Shown here in pieces: positions 44,166 through 51,774 of a stretch of DNA of 64,000 nucleotides. The notes beneath the pieces are model-generated. The model was given only the letters and a program-made list of their open reading frames with translations, was not told where the DNA came from and searched no databases. This DNA comes from Pontibacter flavimaris (GTDB lineage: Bacteria; Bacteroidota; Bacteroidia; Cytophagales; Hymenobacteraceae), in NCBI RefSeq assembly GCF_001907195.1, contig NZ_LVWA01000004.1, forward strand, positions 124,001 through 188,000. Direction: 5' to 3'. Position 1 is the stretch's first letter; the number at the start of each line of letters is the position of its first letter. The translations under genes and the position numbers were made by a program.

Positions 44166-45164
44166 TTAAAGTTTTGAGATGATGTTCTGCGCAAATTGCA
44201 TGGTGCTGGCCTTGCCGCCAAGATCGCCGGTGCACTCCTCTTTGTTGGCCAGCGTGGCCTCCAAAGCTACCTCAATGCGGTCCGCCTCCTCCTTCAGGTC
44301 GATGTGGTGCAGCATCATGATGGCAGAGCGCAGCAGCGCCGTTGGGTTGGCAATGCCTCTGCCGGCAATGTCGGGTGCGGAGCCATGCACGGCCTCAAAG
44401 ATGGCCATGTCGTCGCCGATGTTGGCACCGGCCACTACGCCTAAGCCGCCCACCAGGCCTGCGCACAGGTCGGAGAGGATATCGCCGAACAGGTTAGTGG
44501 TCACGATCACGTCGAACTGCTCCGGCTTGGCCACCAGTTGCATGCACATGTTGTCGATGATCTTGTCGTCGGCCTGGATGTGCGGATACTCTTTGGCGGT
44601 GGTGTTGAACTCGTCCAGGAACAAAGCGCCCGCGCTCTTGAGGATATTGGCCTTATGCACAGCCGTTACTCTTTTGCAGCCATGCTTATCTGCGTACGCA
44701 AAGGCGGCGCGTACAATCTTGCGGCAGCCTACGCGCGTCAGGCGGGCCACAGAGTCGGAGATCTGCAGGCGCTCGTCGAACATCTCCAGCCCGGAGTACA
44801 GGCCCTCGGTGTTCTCGCGGAACAGCACGGAGTTCACGTTGTCAAAGCGCGTCTCGATGCCCTTGGTGGTTTTAGCCGGCCTTACGTTGGAGTAGAGGTC
44901 AAACATCTGGCGCAGCTGCACATTTACACTTTTAAAGCCTTTGCCCACCGGCGTGGTGATCGGCCCTTTCAGGGCTACCCTGTTCTTCTCCAGGGAGGCG
45001 ATCAGCGTGGTTGGGATCAACTCCCCCATCGCGTCAAAGGTGGTCTGCCCGGCGTTTTCCTCTTCCCAGGTTACGGGAACGTTGGCAGCACTGAATATCG
45101 CTTTTACAGCTTCTGTAATCTCAGGGCCTATCCCGTCGCCGGGTATCAGGGTTACTTGTTTCAT
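44166..45164 (-). CDS. NAD-type isocitrate dehydrogenase (isopropylmalate dehydrogenase family)
   Basis: 332 residues from ATG at 45162-45164; a longer frame to 45212 overlaps the YtxH gene. Family marks: [12 protein letters not shown] at the start, [20 protein letters not shown] (Ser in the phosphorylation-loop position), [24 protein letters not shown], and [17 protein letters not shown]. The phrase [20 protein letters not shown] is shared with mitochondrial-type NAD-IDH. The VNVQLRQ context favours isocitrate over isopropylmalate; this is inference. Its start is one base from the YtxH stop. Confidence 0.88.
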   Translation of the reverse strand: MKQVTLIPGDGIGPEITEAVKAIFSAANVPVTWEEENAGQTTFDAMGELIPTTLIASLEKNRVALKGPITTPVGKGFKSVNVQLRQMFDLYSNVRPAKTTKGIETRFDNVNSVLFRENTEGLYSGLEMFDERLQISDSVARLTRVGCRKIVRAAFAYADKHGCKRVTAVHKANILKSAGALFLDEFNTTAKEYPHIQADDKIIDNMCMQLVAKPEQFDVIVTTNLFGDILSDLCAGLVGGLGVVAGANIGDDMAIFEAVHGSAPDIAGRGIANPTALLRSAIMMLHHIDLKEEADRIEVALEATLANKEECTGDLGGKASTMQFAQNIISKL

Positions 45165-45165
45165 T

Positions 45166-45471
45166 TTACAGTTCTTTCCTGCTATTAATTTCATTAATGA
45201 GTGAGTCCACATCGCCCAGCAGCTTCTCGGCTTTCTCCTTTGCGTCCTGTATCACGCGCTGGCCCTCCGATTTGGCCGTGGTGGGCATGCTCTCGCCCTT
45301 GGCGATCAGCTGCTCCAGCAGGTCTGATAGGGTATCGCGGTATTTCTCCAGGCGGTAGCTCAGCCAGTATCGTGTTTCGCGCCCTTTCTCAGGGGCGAAA
45401 AGTATACCGGCCACGGCTCCTACAGCGGCGCCGGACACAAAAGCCAGCAATGCACTTGTCTTCTTACTCAT
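45166..45471 (-). CDS. YtxH-domain protein
   Basis: 101 residues. The N-terminal small-residue-rich hydrophobic stretch SALLAFVSGAAVGAVAGILFAPEKGRETR is the YtxH signature: one membrane segment followed by the APxKGxETR turn. A helical tail rich in Lys and Glu follows. Role unknown, linked to stress in some bacteria. It is between nusB (88 bases upstream) and the IDH gene (overlapping stop/start region), in the same direction. Confidence 0.82.
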   Translation of the reverse strand: MSKKTSALLAFVSGAAVGAVAGILFAPEKGRETRYWLSYRLEKYRDTLSDLLEQLIAKGESMPTTAKSEGQRVIQDAKEKAEKLLGDVDSLINEINSRKEL

Positions 45472-45559
45472 AGGTCTAGTATGCTTATTTATCTCGGGTA
45501 CAAACTTTTTCTCATACTACGGAGAAATTGCCGTAAAGGCCGCCTTTGCCGGACCAGGC

Positions 45560-46732
45560 CTACTTGTTGTCTATCAAGCCGCGGCCGGATTTGCGAATAT
45601 CGCCTTTTGCCGTCAGTTCCTGTGCCATCTTATCCAGCACACCGTTGATAAACTGCTTGCTCTTGGGGGTGCTGTACAACTTGGAAATCTCGATGTACTC
45701 GTTGATGGTTACCTTTACCGGTATGCTGCGGAAGATGTACATCTCGCTGAGGGCCATCTTCAGGATGATCTTGTCGAGCAGGGCCACGCGCTCCACGTCC
45801 CAGTTCTTTACGCTGGCCGCGATCATGGCCTCATACTTCTCGTCCTGCTCTACCGTCTGAAAGTATAAATCCTCGAAGAAGGCTCTGTCATCCTCCCAGT
45901 TGGCCGACAGGTCCAGCAGTTGCTTTTCCTCCTCGGCCTCCTCGGCAAAAATCTTGACGGTTTTGTTTACCAGGCTTCGTACAATCGACTTGTTCTCCAC
46001 CCAGTTCAAGTCCTGCTCCTCAAACAAAGATTGTAAGTTTTTTTCTTTAAAGATAATGTTTTTAAAAATATGTTTCACCACTTCAGCGTCCTCTTCCAGG
46101 GTATGGGCAGGCTGGCTGACGTAGCTCAGGAACACCTCGTCCTTCTTCAGGATGTTCTTGTAAACGGCGCGGATCTCGCTGATGTCGGAGCCCCAACTGA
46201 TGTTGCGGCGGATGATGCTGTCCTGGTAGGACTTGCTCTGTAGCAGGCGCTGCACCACAACATTGCGCAGGAAGGCGGTGGTATCGGGGCCCTCGGAGGC
46301 GGTAAAGCGGTTGGCTTTTTTCTCTTCCTCCTCCTCTATCAGGCTCACCACCACCTGCAGTATCTGCAGCGTGCCCAGGTAGTGGTCGTAGATGCGCTCC
46401 ACGGCGCTCAGCATCTGGTTGCCGTAGTACCGGAGGTCCTTCTTGGTGGCATTTTTGTAGAACACGATCGCTCTGTTCACCGCGTCAATGGCATCTTTGT
46501 CGGCGCCTTCGGCATCGAACTCCTGCTTCTCGTACCATTCCTTGAACATCAGCGTGGCCATTTGCTTTCTGCCCTCGAGCAGCTTTCGGTCCTGCACCTC
46601 CATGGAGTTCAAATCGGGCGCGAAGTCCTCGTTTATCTGGTCTAAGGCCAGCAGATAGTCTGAACTTACGGCCTGCTGATAGGCATAGATCGCCTGCATC
46701 GCCTTAATTCGTAATGTTCTGCGGTTGAGCAT
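45560..46732 (-). CDS. nusB: Transcription antitermination factor NusB (long Bacteroidota form)
   Basis: 390 residues, against about 140 in E. coli; this long form is normal in Bacteroidota. The N-terminus MLNRRTLRIKAMQAIYAYQQ is the typical NusB start, with the Arg-rich RNA-contact helix. The core NusB fold reappears at the C-terminus: VKNWDVERVALLDKIILKMALSEMYIF and IPVKVTINEYIEISKLYSTPKSKQFINGVLD. It joins the rRNA antitermination complex. It is first in the operon that runs to coaE. Confidence 0.95.
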   Translation of the reverse strand: MLNRRTLRIKAMQAIYAYQQAVSSDYLLALDQINEDFAPDLNSMEVQDRKLLEGRKQMATLMFKEWYEKQEFDAEGADKDAIDAVNRAIVFYKNATKKDLRYYGNQMLSAVERIYDHYLGTLQILQVVVSLIEEEEEKKANRFTASEGPDTTAFLRNVVVQRLLQSKSYQDSIIRRNISWGSDISEIRAVYKNILKKDEVFLSYVSQPAHTLEEDAEVVKHIFKNIIFKEKNLQSLFEEQDLNWVENKSIVRSLVNKTVKIFAEEAEEEKQLLDLSANWEDDRAFFEDLYFQTVEQDEKYEAMIAASVKNWDVERVALLDKIILKMALSEMYIFRSIPVKVTINEYIEISKLYSTPKSKQFINGVLDKMAQELTAKGDIRKSGRGLIDNK

Positions 46733-46858
46733 AATCTTATTTTAAAGAGCGTGTGTTGGGTAAAGTATAATTTAGGCCGGTGGCCCGGTAAATCGTTTTT
46801 CCTGCTACTTAAAAGCGGAGAAGGCAGGCGATAGTTCCGCAGTTTGGGGATGTAAAGC

Positions 46859-46888
46859 AAAAGTGCCACAGGTTAATGCAGCACTTTT
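46859..46888 (-). terminator. Weak terminator after leucine dehydrogenase
   Basis: Arms AAAAGTGC (46859-46866) and GCACTTTT (46881-46888), 34 bases beyond the stop at 46922. Confidence 0.5.
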
Positions 46889-46921
46889 GACTTTAACGGT
46901 ATCGGTACAGAACCTGTATAC

Positions 46922-48022
46922 TTAGTAAGTGGAATGCACCTTGCCGATGCTCTCGATGCGCTTCTTGGCCATTTGCATAGCGGCAGCCTGGGTATGGATG
47001 CCCTCTTTCTCGGCAAGCTCAAAGATATCCAGGGTATAGCCGTAGATACGCTCTGTCTGGGCATAGGCGCTCTCGCGGTTGTAGCCGATCAGCTCAGAGT
47101 ACACGTTGATCACGCCGCCGGCATTGATCAGGAAGTCCGGGGCGTAGAAGATGCCCTTCTCAACCAGCGCAGGGCCGTGCACCAGCTCGTCGCGCAGCTG
47201 GTTGTTGGCCGAGCCGGCAATCACCTGGCACTTCAGGCGGCTGAGGGTATCGTTGTTCACTGTGCCGCCCAGGGCGCACGGAGAGTAGATGTCCACGTCC
47301 AGGTCGTAGATCTCATCCATGCCCACCACTTTGGCGCCATACTTCTCAGACACCTCGCGCAGGCGGTCTTCGTAAATGTCGGTGATGAAGATCTGGGCGT
47401 TCTCCTTGGCCAGCAGCTCCACCAGGTAGCCACCCACGTGGCCAACACCCTGCACAGAGATCTTCTTGCCTTCCAGCGAATCGGAGCCGAATGCCTTTTT
47501 AGCGGCAGCCTTCATGCCCATGTACGTGCCGTAAGCCGTTACCGGAGAAGGGTCGCCGCTACCGCCCATAGACTCAGGCAGGCCAGCCACGTGCTCCGTC
47601 TCCATGCGGATGTACTCCATATCCTTGGTCGTGGTGCCCACGTCCTCAGCGGTGATGTAGGCGCCGTTCAGGTTCTTCACAAAGCGGCCGTACCGGCGCA
47701 TAAACGCCTCGCTCTTGTCTTTCTTGGCGTCGCCGATGATCACGGCCTTGCCGCCACCCAGGTTCAGGCCTGAGATGGCCGCCTTGTAGGTCATGCCTCT
47801 GGAAAGACGCAGCACGTCGTCCAGCGCCTCGGCCTCCGAAGCGTAAGACCACATGCGGGTACCACCCAGCGCCGGGCCAAGCACGGTGTTGTGTATGCCG
47901 ATGATAGCTTTCAAACCAGTCTCCTTGTCGTGGCAGAAAACAACCTTCTCGTGGTTGTGCTCTGATATCTGATCAAAGACTGATTTGTCTCTTTTCACTT
48001 CAACTTCTTTTAATTCCACCAT
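46922..48022 (-). CDS. ldh: Leucine dehydrogenase (branched-chain amino acid dehydrogenase)
   Basis: 366 residues, the length of NAD-dependent leucine/valine dehydrogenases rather than GDH. Marks: GPALGGTRMWSY (49-60, the Leu-DH form), SRGMTYKAAISGLNLGGGKAVI with Lys80 and Lys92, the Rossmann loop SVQGVGHVGGYLV, and ADVGTT-type AYITAEDVGTTTKDM. The third ELFV enzyme of the window. It links branched-chain amino acid catabolism to branched fatty acid synthesis in many Bacteroidota (established for the family; not shown here). A good promoter lies at 48096-48126. Confidence 0.92.
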   Translation of the reverse strand: MVELKEVEVKRDKSVFDQISEHNHEKVVFCHDKETGLKAIIGIHNTVLGPALGGTRMWSYASEAEALDDVLRLSRGMTYKAAISGLNLGGGKAVIIGDAKKDKSEAFMRRYGRFVKNLNGAYITAEDVGTTTKDMEYIRMETEHVAGLPESMGGSGDPSPVTAYGTYMGMKAAAKKAFGSDSLEGKKISVQGVGHVGGYLVELLAKENAQIFITDIYEDRLREVSEKYGAKVVGMDEIYDLDVDIYSPCALGGTVNNDTLSRLKCQVIAGSANNQLRDELVHGPALVEKGIFYAPDFLINAGGVINVYSELIGYNRESAYAQTERIYGYTLDIFELAEKEGIHTQAAAMQMAKKRIESIGKVHSTY

Positions 48023-48095
48023 TGATAGTTTTGATTAGGGGTTTTCTATCTTTGTGAAGGGGGAGGCAAAAGATCGCCCTCACCGTTTCGCGCTG

Positions 48096-48126
48096 CAAAA
48101 TTAAATCTTTTTTTGGTTATTTCAAT
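48096..48126 (-). promoter_or_regulatory. Bacteroidota-type promoter for leucine dehydrogenase
   Basis: Read on the minus strand: ATTG (48126-48123; consensus TTTG), a 19-base spacer, then TAATTTTG (48103-48096), an exact TAnnTTTG match. The predicted transcript start near 48089 gives a leader of about 67 bases. Confidence 0.6.
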
Positions 48127-48176
48127 TTGCGCGGGCTATCTCTGCGTAAAAGCGCAAAAGGCTTCAAGTTCTGACT

Positions 48177-49958
48177 GTGAAATCGTTACGATATTTAAAT
48201 AAATACCTCCTCAAGTATAAGCACAGGCTGCTGCTGGGGCTGGTTTTCATCATCATCTCCAACTTCTTCCAGATTCTGCCGGCGCAGGTGGTGCGCTACG
48301 CCTTTAACCTGATAAAAGAGGGCATTAACCTGCACGGCCTCTTTGGCGGCATGGCGCAGCAGGAGCTGGTGTACGATATCTTCTCCCGAAGTATACTTGT
48401 CTACGGCGTCATCATACTTTTAATGGCGCTGCTGCGCGGCGTGTTCCTTTTCTTTGTGCGCCAGACCATCATCGTGATGAGCCGTTTGATAGAGAACGAC
48501 CTCAAGAACGAGATTTACGCGCACTACCAGAGCCTGCCGCTGAGTTTTTACCGCAAGAACAACACCGGCGACCTGATGGCGCGCATCTCCGAGGACGTGA
48601 GCCGCGTGCGCATGTACCTGGGGCCGGCCATCATGTATGGCATCAACCTGGTGGTCCTTTTCCTGATGGTGATCCCCTACATGCTGTCGGTGAACGTGAA
48701 GCTGACCATGTATACGCTGATCCCGCTGCCCATACTTGCCGTCAGCATTTACTACGTCAACAACATCATCCAGCGCAAGTCCGACGAGATACAGCGCAGC
48801 CTCTCGGGCATCACCACCTTTGTGCAGGAGGCCTTTTCGGGCATCCGGGTTATCAAGTCCTTTGTGCGGGAGGAGGACTCGCACAACAACTTCACCACGG
48901 CCAGCAACACCTACAAGGACAAGTCGCTGGAGCTGAACTTTGTGAACTCGCTGTTTTTCCCGCTGGTGCTGTTTCTGGTGGGCCTGAGCACGATCATCAC
49001 CATTTACATCGGCGGCCAGGAGGTGATCAACGGCAGCATCACCACGGGCAACATCGCCGAATTCATCATCTACGTGAACATGCTCACCTGGCCGGTTACC
49101 TCGCTGGGCTGGACGGCCAGCCTGGTGCAGCGCGCCGCCGCCTCGCAGGAGCGCATCAACGAGTTCCTCAACACCAAAAACGACATCGTTTCCCGCCAGG
49201 ACATCAGCAAGGAGATCATGGGCGATATCCGGTTTGAGCACGTGGACTTTGTGTACCCGGATACCGGCATCCATGCGCTGAAAGGGGTTTCGTTCGATAT
49301 CAGGCACGGCGAGACGCTGGCCGTGATCGGCAACACCGGCTCGGGCAAGAGCACCATCGCCAACCTGCTGCCGCGCATGTATGACGTAACGGGCGGCCGT
49401 ATACTTATTGACGGCGTAGACGTGCGCGACTATAACCTCGACAACCTGCGCGGCCAGATCGGCTACGTGCCGCAGGACGTGTTCCTGTTCTCCGACTCCA
49501 TCCGCAACAACATCGGGTTTGGCCTGCCAAGTATAACCGAGGAACAGATGGTGCAGGCCGCCAAAGACGCGGACGTGTATGAGAATATCGCCCGCTTCCC
49601 GGAGGGCTTTAACACCAAGCTGGGCGAGCGCGGCATTACCCTCTCGGGCGGACAGAAGCAACGCGTGTCTATTGCACGCGCGCTGGTGCGGGAGCCCAGC
49701 ATCCTGATCCTCGACGACTCGCTCTCGGCCGTGGACACCAAGACGGAGAACGCCATCCTCAACAGCCTGCGCCGCATCATGCAGAACCGCACCAGCATCA
49801 TCATCTCGCACCGGGTATCGTCGGTGAAGCTGGCAGACCGTATCCTGGTGCTGGACGACGGGGAGATCGTGCAGCACGGCACGCACGAGGAGCTCATCAC
49901 CCAGGACGGGCTCTACAAGCAGCTCTACGAAAGGCAGCTGCAGCAGGAGGACGTGTAG
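48177..49958 (+). CDS. ABC transporter, fused permease-ATPase (exporter type), GTG start
   Basis: Half-transporter of the MsbA/MDR exporter group, 593 residues. Residues about 15-320 hold six membrane helices. The ATPase has Walker A GNTGSGKST from Gly385, Q-loop YVPQDVFLFSDSI, signature LSGGQKQR (about 489-496), Walker B ILILDDSLSAVD with Asp in place of the catalytic Glu, and switch His in ISHRVSS. The Walker B ending DDSLS instead of DE suggests the site may be a degenerate or slow one in a heterodimer; the second exporter at 51774 has LDEATSS. The GTG at 48177 is the only suitable start. Confidence 0.92.
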   Translation: MKSLRYLNKYLLKYKHRLLLGLVFIIISNFFQILPAQVVRYAFNLIKEGINLHGLFGGMAQQELVYDIFSRSILVYGVIILLMALLRGVFLFFVRQTIIVMSRLIENDLKNEIYAHYQSLPLSFYRKNNTGDLMARISEDVSRVRMYLGPAIMYGINLVVLFLMVIPYMLSVNVKLTMYTLIPLPILAVSIYYVNNIIQRKSDEIQRSLSGITTFVQEAFSGIRVIKSFVREEDSHNNFTTASNTYKDKSLELNFVNSLFFPLVLFLVGLSTIITIYIGGQEVINGSITTGNIAEFIIYVNMLTWPVTSLGWTASLVQRAAASQERINEFLNTKNDIVSRQDISKEIMGDIRFEHVDFVYPDTGIHALKGVSFDIRHGETLAVIGNTGSGKSTIANLLPRMYDVTGGRILIDGVDVRDYNLDNLRGQIGYVPQDVFLFSDSIRNNIGFGLPSITEEQMVQAAKDADVYENIARFPEGFNTKLGERGITLSGGQKQRVSIARALVREPSILILDDSLSAVDTKTENAILNSLRRIMQNRTSIIISHRVSSVKLADRILVLDDGEIVQHGTHEELITQDGLYKQLYERQLQQEDV

Positions 49959-50108
49959 TTCGTTTACCGGCTCCCGGGTGCCATTGGCCGTACTTCGGGT
50001 TACTTATGCTTTGCAAACATAGCTTGTGGGATTTTTTTAGCGCGAAATCTGTTATGCTTACGTATAGCAAAATTACTATCATCTTTTCACCCACTAAACG
50101 CACTGCAT

Positions 50109-50525
50109 ATGGCCATCGACTTACAGCAAATTGGAAAACGGTTCAGGTTCTACACCAACCTGAGAGAACTGGAAATGGAGGACCTGACTTCCATAACCGG
50201 CAGCGACGCGGAAACCCTGAACAACATTATCCACGGCCGCAACATTGTGCTGGATGAGCTGGTGTCCATTGTGAAGCATTTTGATGACCTGAACCCGCAG
50301 TGGCTCATCTACGGGGAGGGCAGCATGTTTAAGCCCATGGATGCGGATGGCCAATGCCATGAGCCGAACAAAAAGGACTGCCTGAAGAAAGACAAGGCCG
50401 CTTACCTGCAGCAGATGAAGAACATGCTCATAGAGCTTGACGCTGCCGAGGTGGCCAAAGGCCATAAGCCGGATATTGATGCCCTGATGGCGAAACTGGA
50501 TCAACTGCGGGCGGCACAGCAATAG
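50109..50525 (+). CDS. Small HTH-like protein, unknown role
   Basis: 138 residues. Residues about 1-75 resemble the Xre-type helix-turn-helix proteins of Bacteroidota, which typically end with NPxWLxxGEGxM; here it reads NPQWLIYGEGSMF. The putative recognition helix region is DLTSITGSDAETLNNIIHGRN. The C-terminal half (DCLKKDKAAYLQQMKNMLIELD) is helical and possibly coiled-coil. It may be a DNA-binding regulator, but the HTH is divergent. It stands alone between an ABC exporter and a convergent TetR gene. Confidence 0.6.
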   Translation: MAIDLQQIGKRFRFYTNLRELEMEDLTSITGSDAETLNNIIHGRNIVLDELVSIVKHFDDLNPQWLIYGEGSMFKPMDADGQCHEPNKKDCLKKDKAAYLQQMKNMLIELDAAEVAKGHKPDIDALMAKLDQLRAAQQ

Positions 50526-50550
50526 TGCCGCTTTTTTTATAGGTTATACT

Positions 50551-51162
50551 TTACTCCCGCACCGCGATGCCGTTAAGTATCAGGTTGATGGTGTAAAGCA
50601 CGTCCCGCTCGATCTTCTCGAAGTCGATGGAAGGGAGCTGGTGGAAATCGGCGCGCTGGAACTCCTCAAACTGGATCAGGTCCTTCACCGTCATCATGGA
50701 ATAGCCTACCCGCTCGGCCTCGCAGGGCACAAAAATACCTTTGGCCATCCCTTCCTTGATCACGTTGGCGTAGTAGTTCGTCTCCTTGCCCCTGGACTCG
50801 CGGAACAGCTCCTGAAACATGGCGCGCGTCTCGATCAGCACTTTGATAGAGATGGTATGCTCCGAGACGATCTCCTGGTAGTAGCGCAGCGAGGACTGGA
50901 TGTATAACAGCAGGCGCTTGTGGGGGTTAGGTTCATGCTCGGCCAGCTGCTTGATGTGCGAGAGGCGGGCCTTCCACTCCTGCGAGAAGGCCTCGATGTA
51001 GAGCAGCTCCTTGCTTTTGTAGTAGTAGTAGAGCGAGGGCTTTTTCATGCCGATGGCCGCGGCGATATCGTCGAGAGTGGCCTTGCTGTAGCCCAGCCTG
51101 CCGAACACGCTCTTGGCTGCCTCTAAGATCAGCTCTTTTTTAGCCTCTGCCTTCTTGCCCAA
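50551..51162 (-). CDS. TetR/AcrR-family transcriptional regulator
   Basis: 203 residues. The N-terminal DNA-binding domain is textbook: KKELILEAAKSVFGRLGYSKATLDDIAAAIGMKKPSLYYYYKSKELL (about 8-54), with the SLYYYYKSKE recognition helix. The ligand domain is variable and does not reveal its ligand. It is the last gene of a minus-strand group that begins with the ABC exporter at 53543, separated from the GyrI-like gene by 90 bases, so it may control that exporter. Confidence 0.93.
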   Translation of the reverse strand: MGKKAEAKKELILEAAKSVFGRLGYSKATLDDIAAAIGMKKPSLYYYYKSKELLYIEAFSQEWKARLSHIKQLAEHEPNPHKRLLLYIQSSLRYYQEIVSEHTISIKVLIETRAMFQELFRESRGKETNYYANVIKEGMAKGIFVPCEAERVGYSMMTVKDLIQFEEFQRADFHQLPSIDFEKIERDVLYTINLILNGIAVRE

Positions 51163-51252
51163 AGTATGATTGCTGTAGTTTCAGAAAGGATGGAAAGTAT
51201 AAACCCGCTCTTCCCAAAGGTATAGTATAAATCTATATGTGCAAGTATGCCG

Positions 51253-51774
51253 CTACTCCTTTACCGGCACCTCCAGCACACCCTTATCCTCCTCCGGGAA
51301 CCACTCCACGTAGAACTCCTCCAGCTGCAGCTTCTCCTCCTTGGCGTAGTCGAACACGGCGGCGTAGAGCTTCTTGGGCAGCAGGGCGATGCTGGCCGTT
51401 GCCTCGGCACGGATCACTTTGCGGCCGCCCGGCACCGCGCGCAAAGTATAGCCTTCGGGTAGATTATCTGTGGAATCGGGGATGATGATGCCGATGAAGG
51501 CGCGGATACTGTCGCCGCTCCTGTCAGGGTTGTTGTAGTAGATGTTGCCGGGGTGCCCCTCCAGCGCCTTCTCCTGCAGCACCTGCGATACCCGCTGAAA
51601 CGCCTTCCCCATCGCCTCGTCCTCCATGGAGCCCTCGAACGAAACACCTGCCACGTACATGGGTTTAGAAGTGGTAAGGGTAACATCGGGTGAGGTAAAT
51701 CCGCCCTGGAAAGTATAAAACACCAGCACAACAGTGACAATGCCTGCCAGGGTGTAGAAAATCTTCTTGTTCAT
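51253..51774 (-). CDS. Membrane-anchored GyrI-like ligand-binding protein
   Basis: 173 residues. One N-terminal helix (about 7-23) acts as signal anchor. The rest fits the GyrI-like/SHS2 small-molecule-binding fold: strand YVAGVSFEGSMED near 40, FIGIIIPDS, the GyrI-type YTLRAVPGGRKVIRAEATAS, and the closing LEEFYVEWFPEEDKGVLEVPV. The architecture (helix plus GyrI-like domain) parallels eukaryotic TEX264. The start shares one base with the ABC exporter stop (TAATG), so translation is coupled; a ligand-handling partner of the exporter is a reasonable inference. Confidence 0.82.
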   Translation of the reverse strand: MNKKIFYTLAGIVTVVLVFYTFQGGFTSPDVTLTTSKPMYVAGVSFEGSMEDEAMGKAFQRVSQVLQEKALEGHPGNIYYNNPDRSGDSIRAFIGIIIPDSTDNLPEGYTLRAVPGGRKVIRAEATASIALLPKKLYAAVFDYAKEEKLQLEEFYVEWFPEEDKGVLEVPVKE

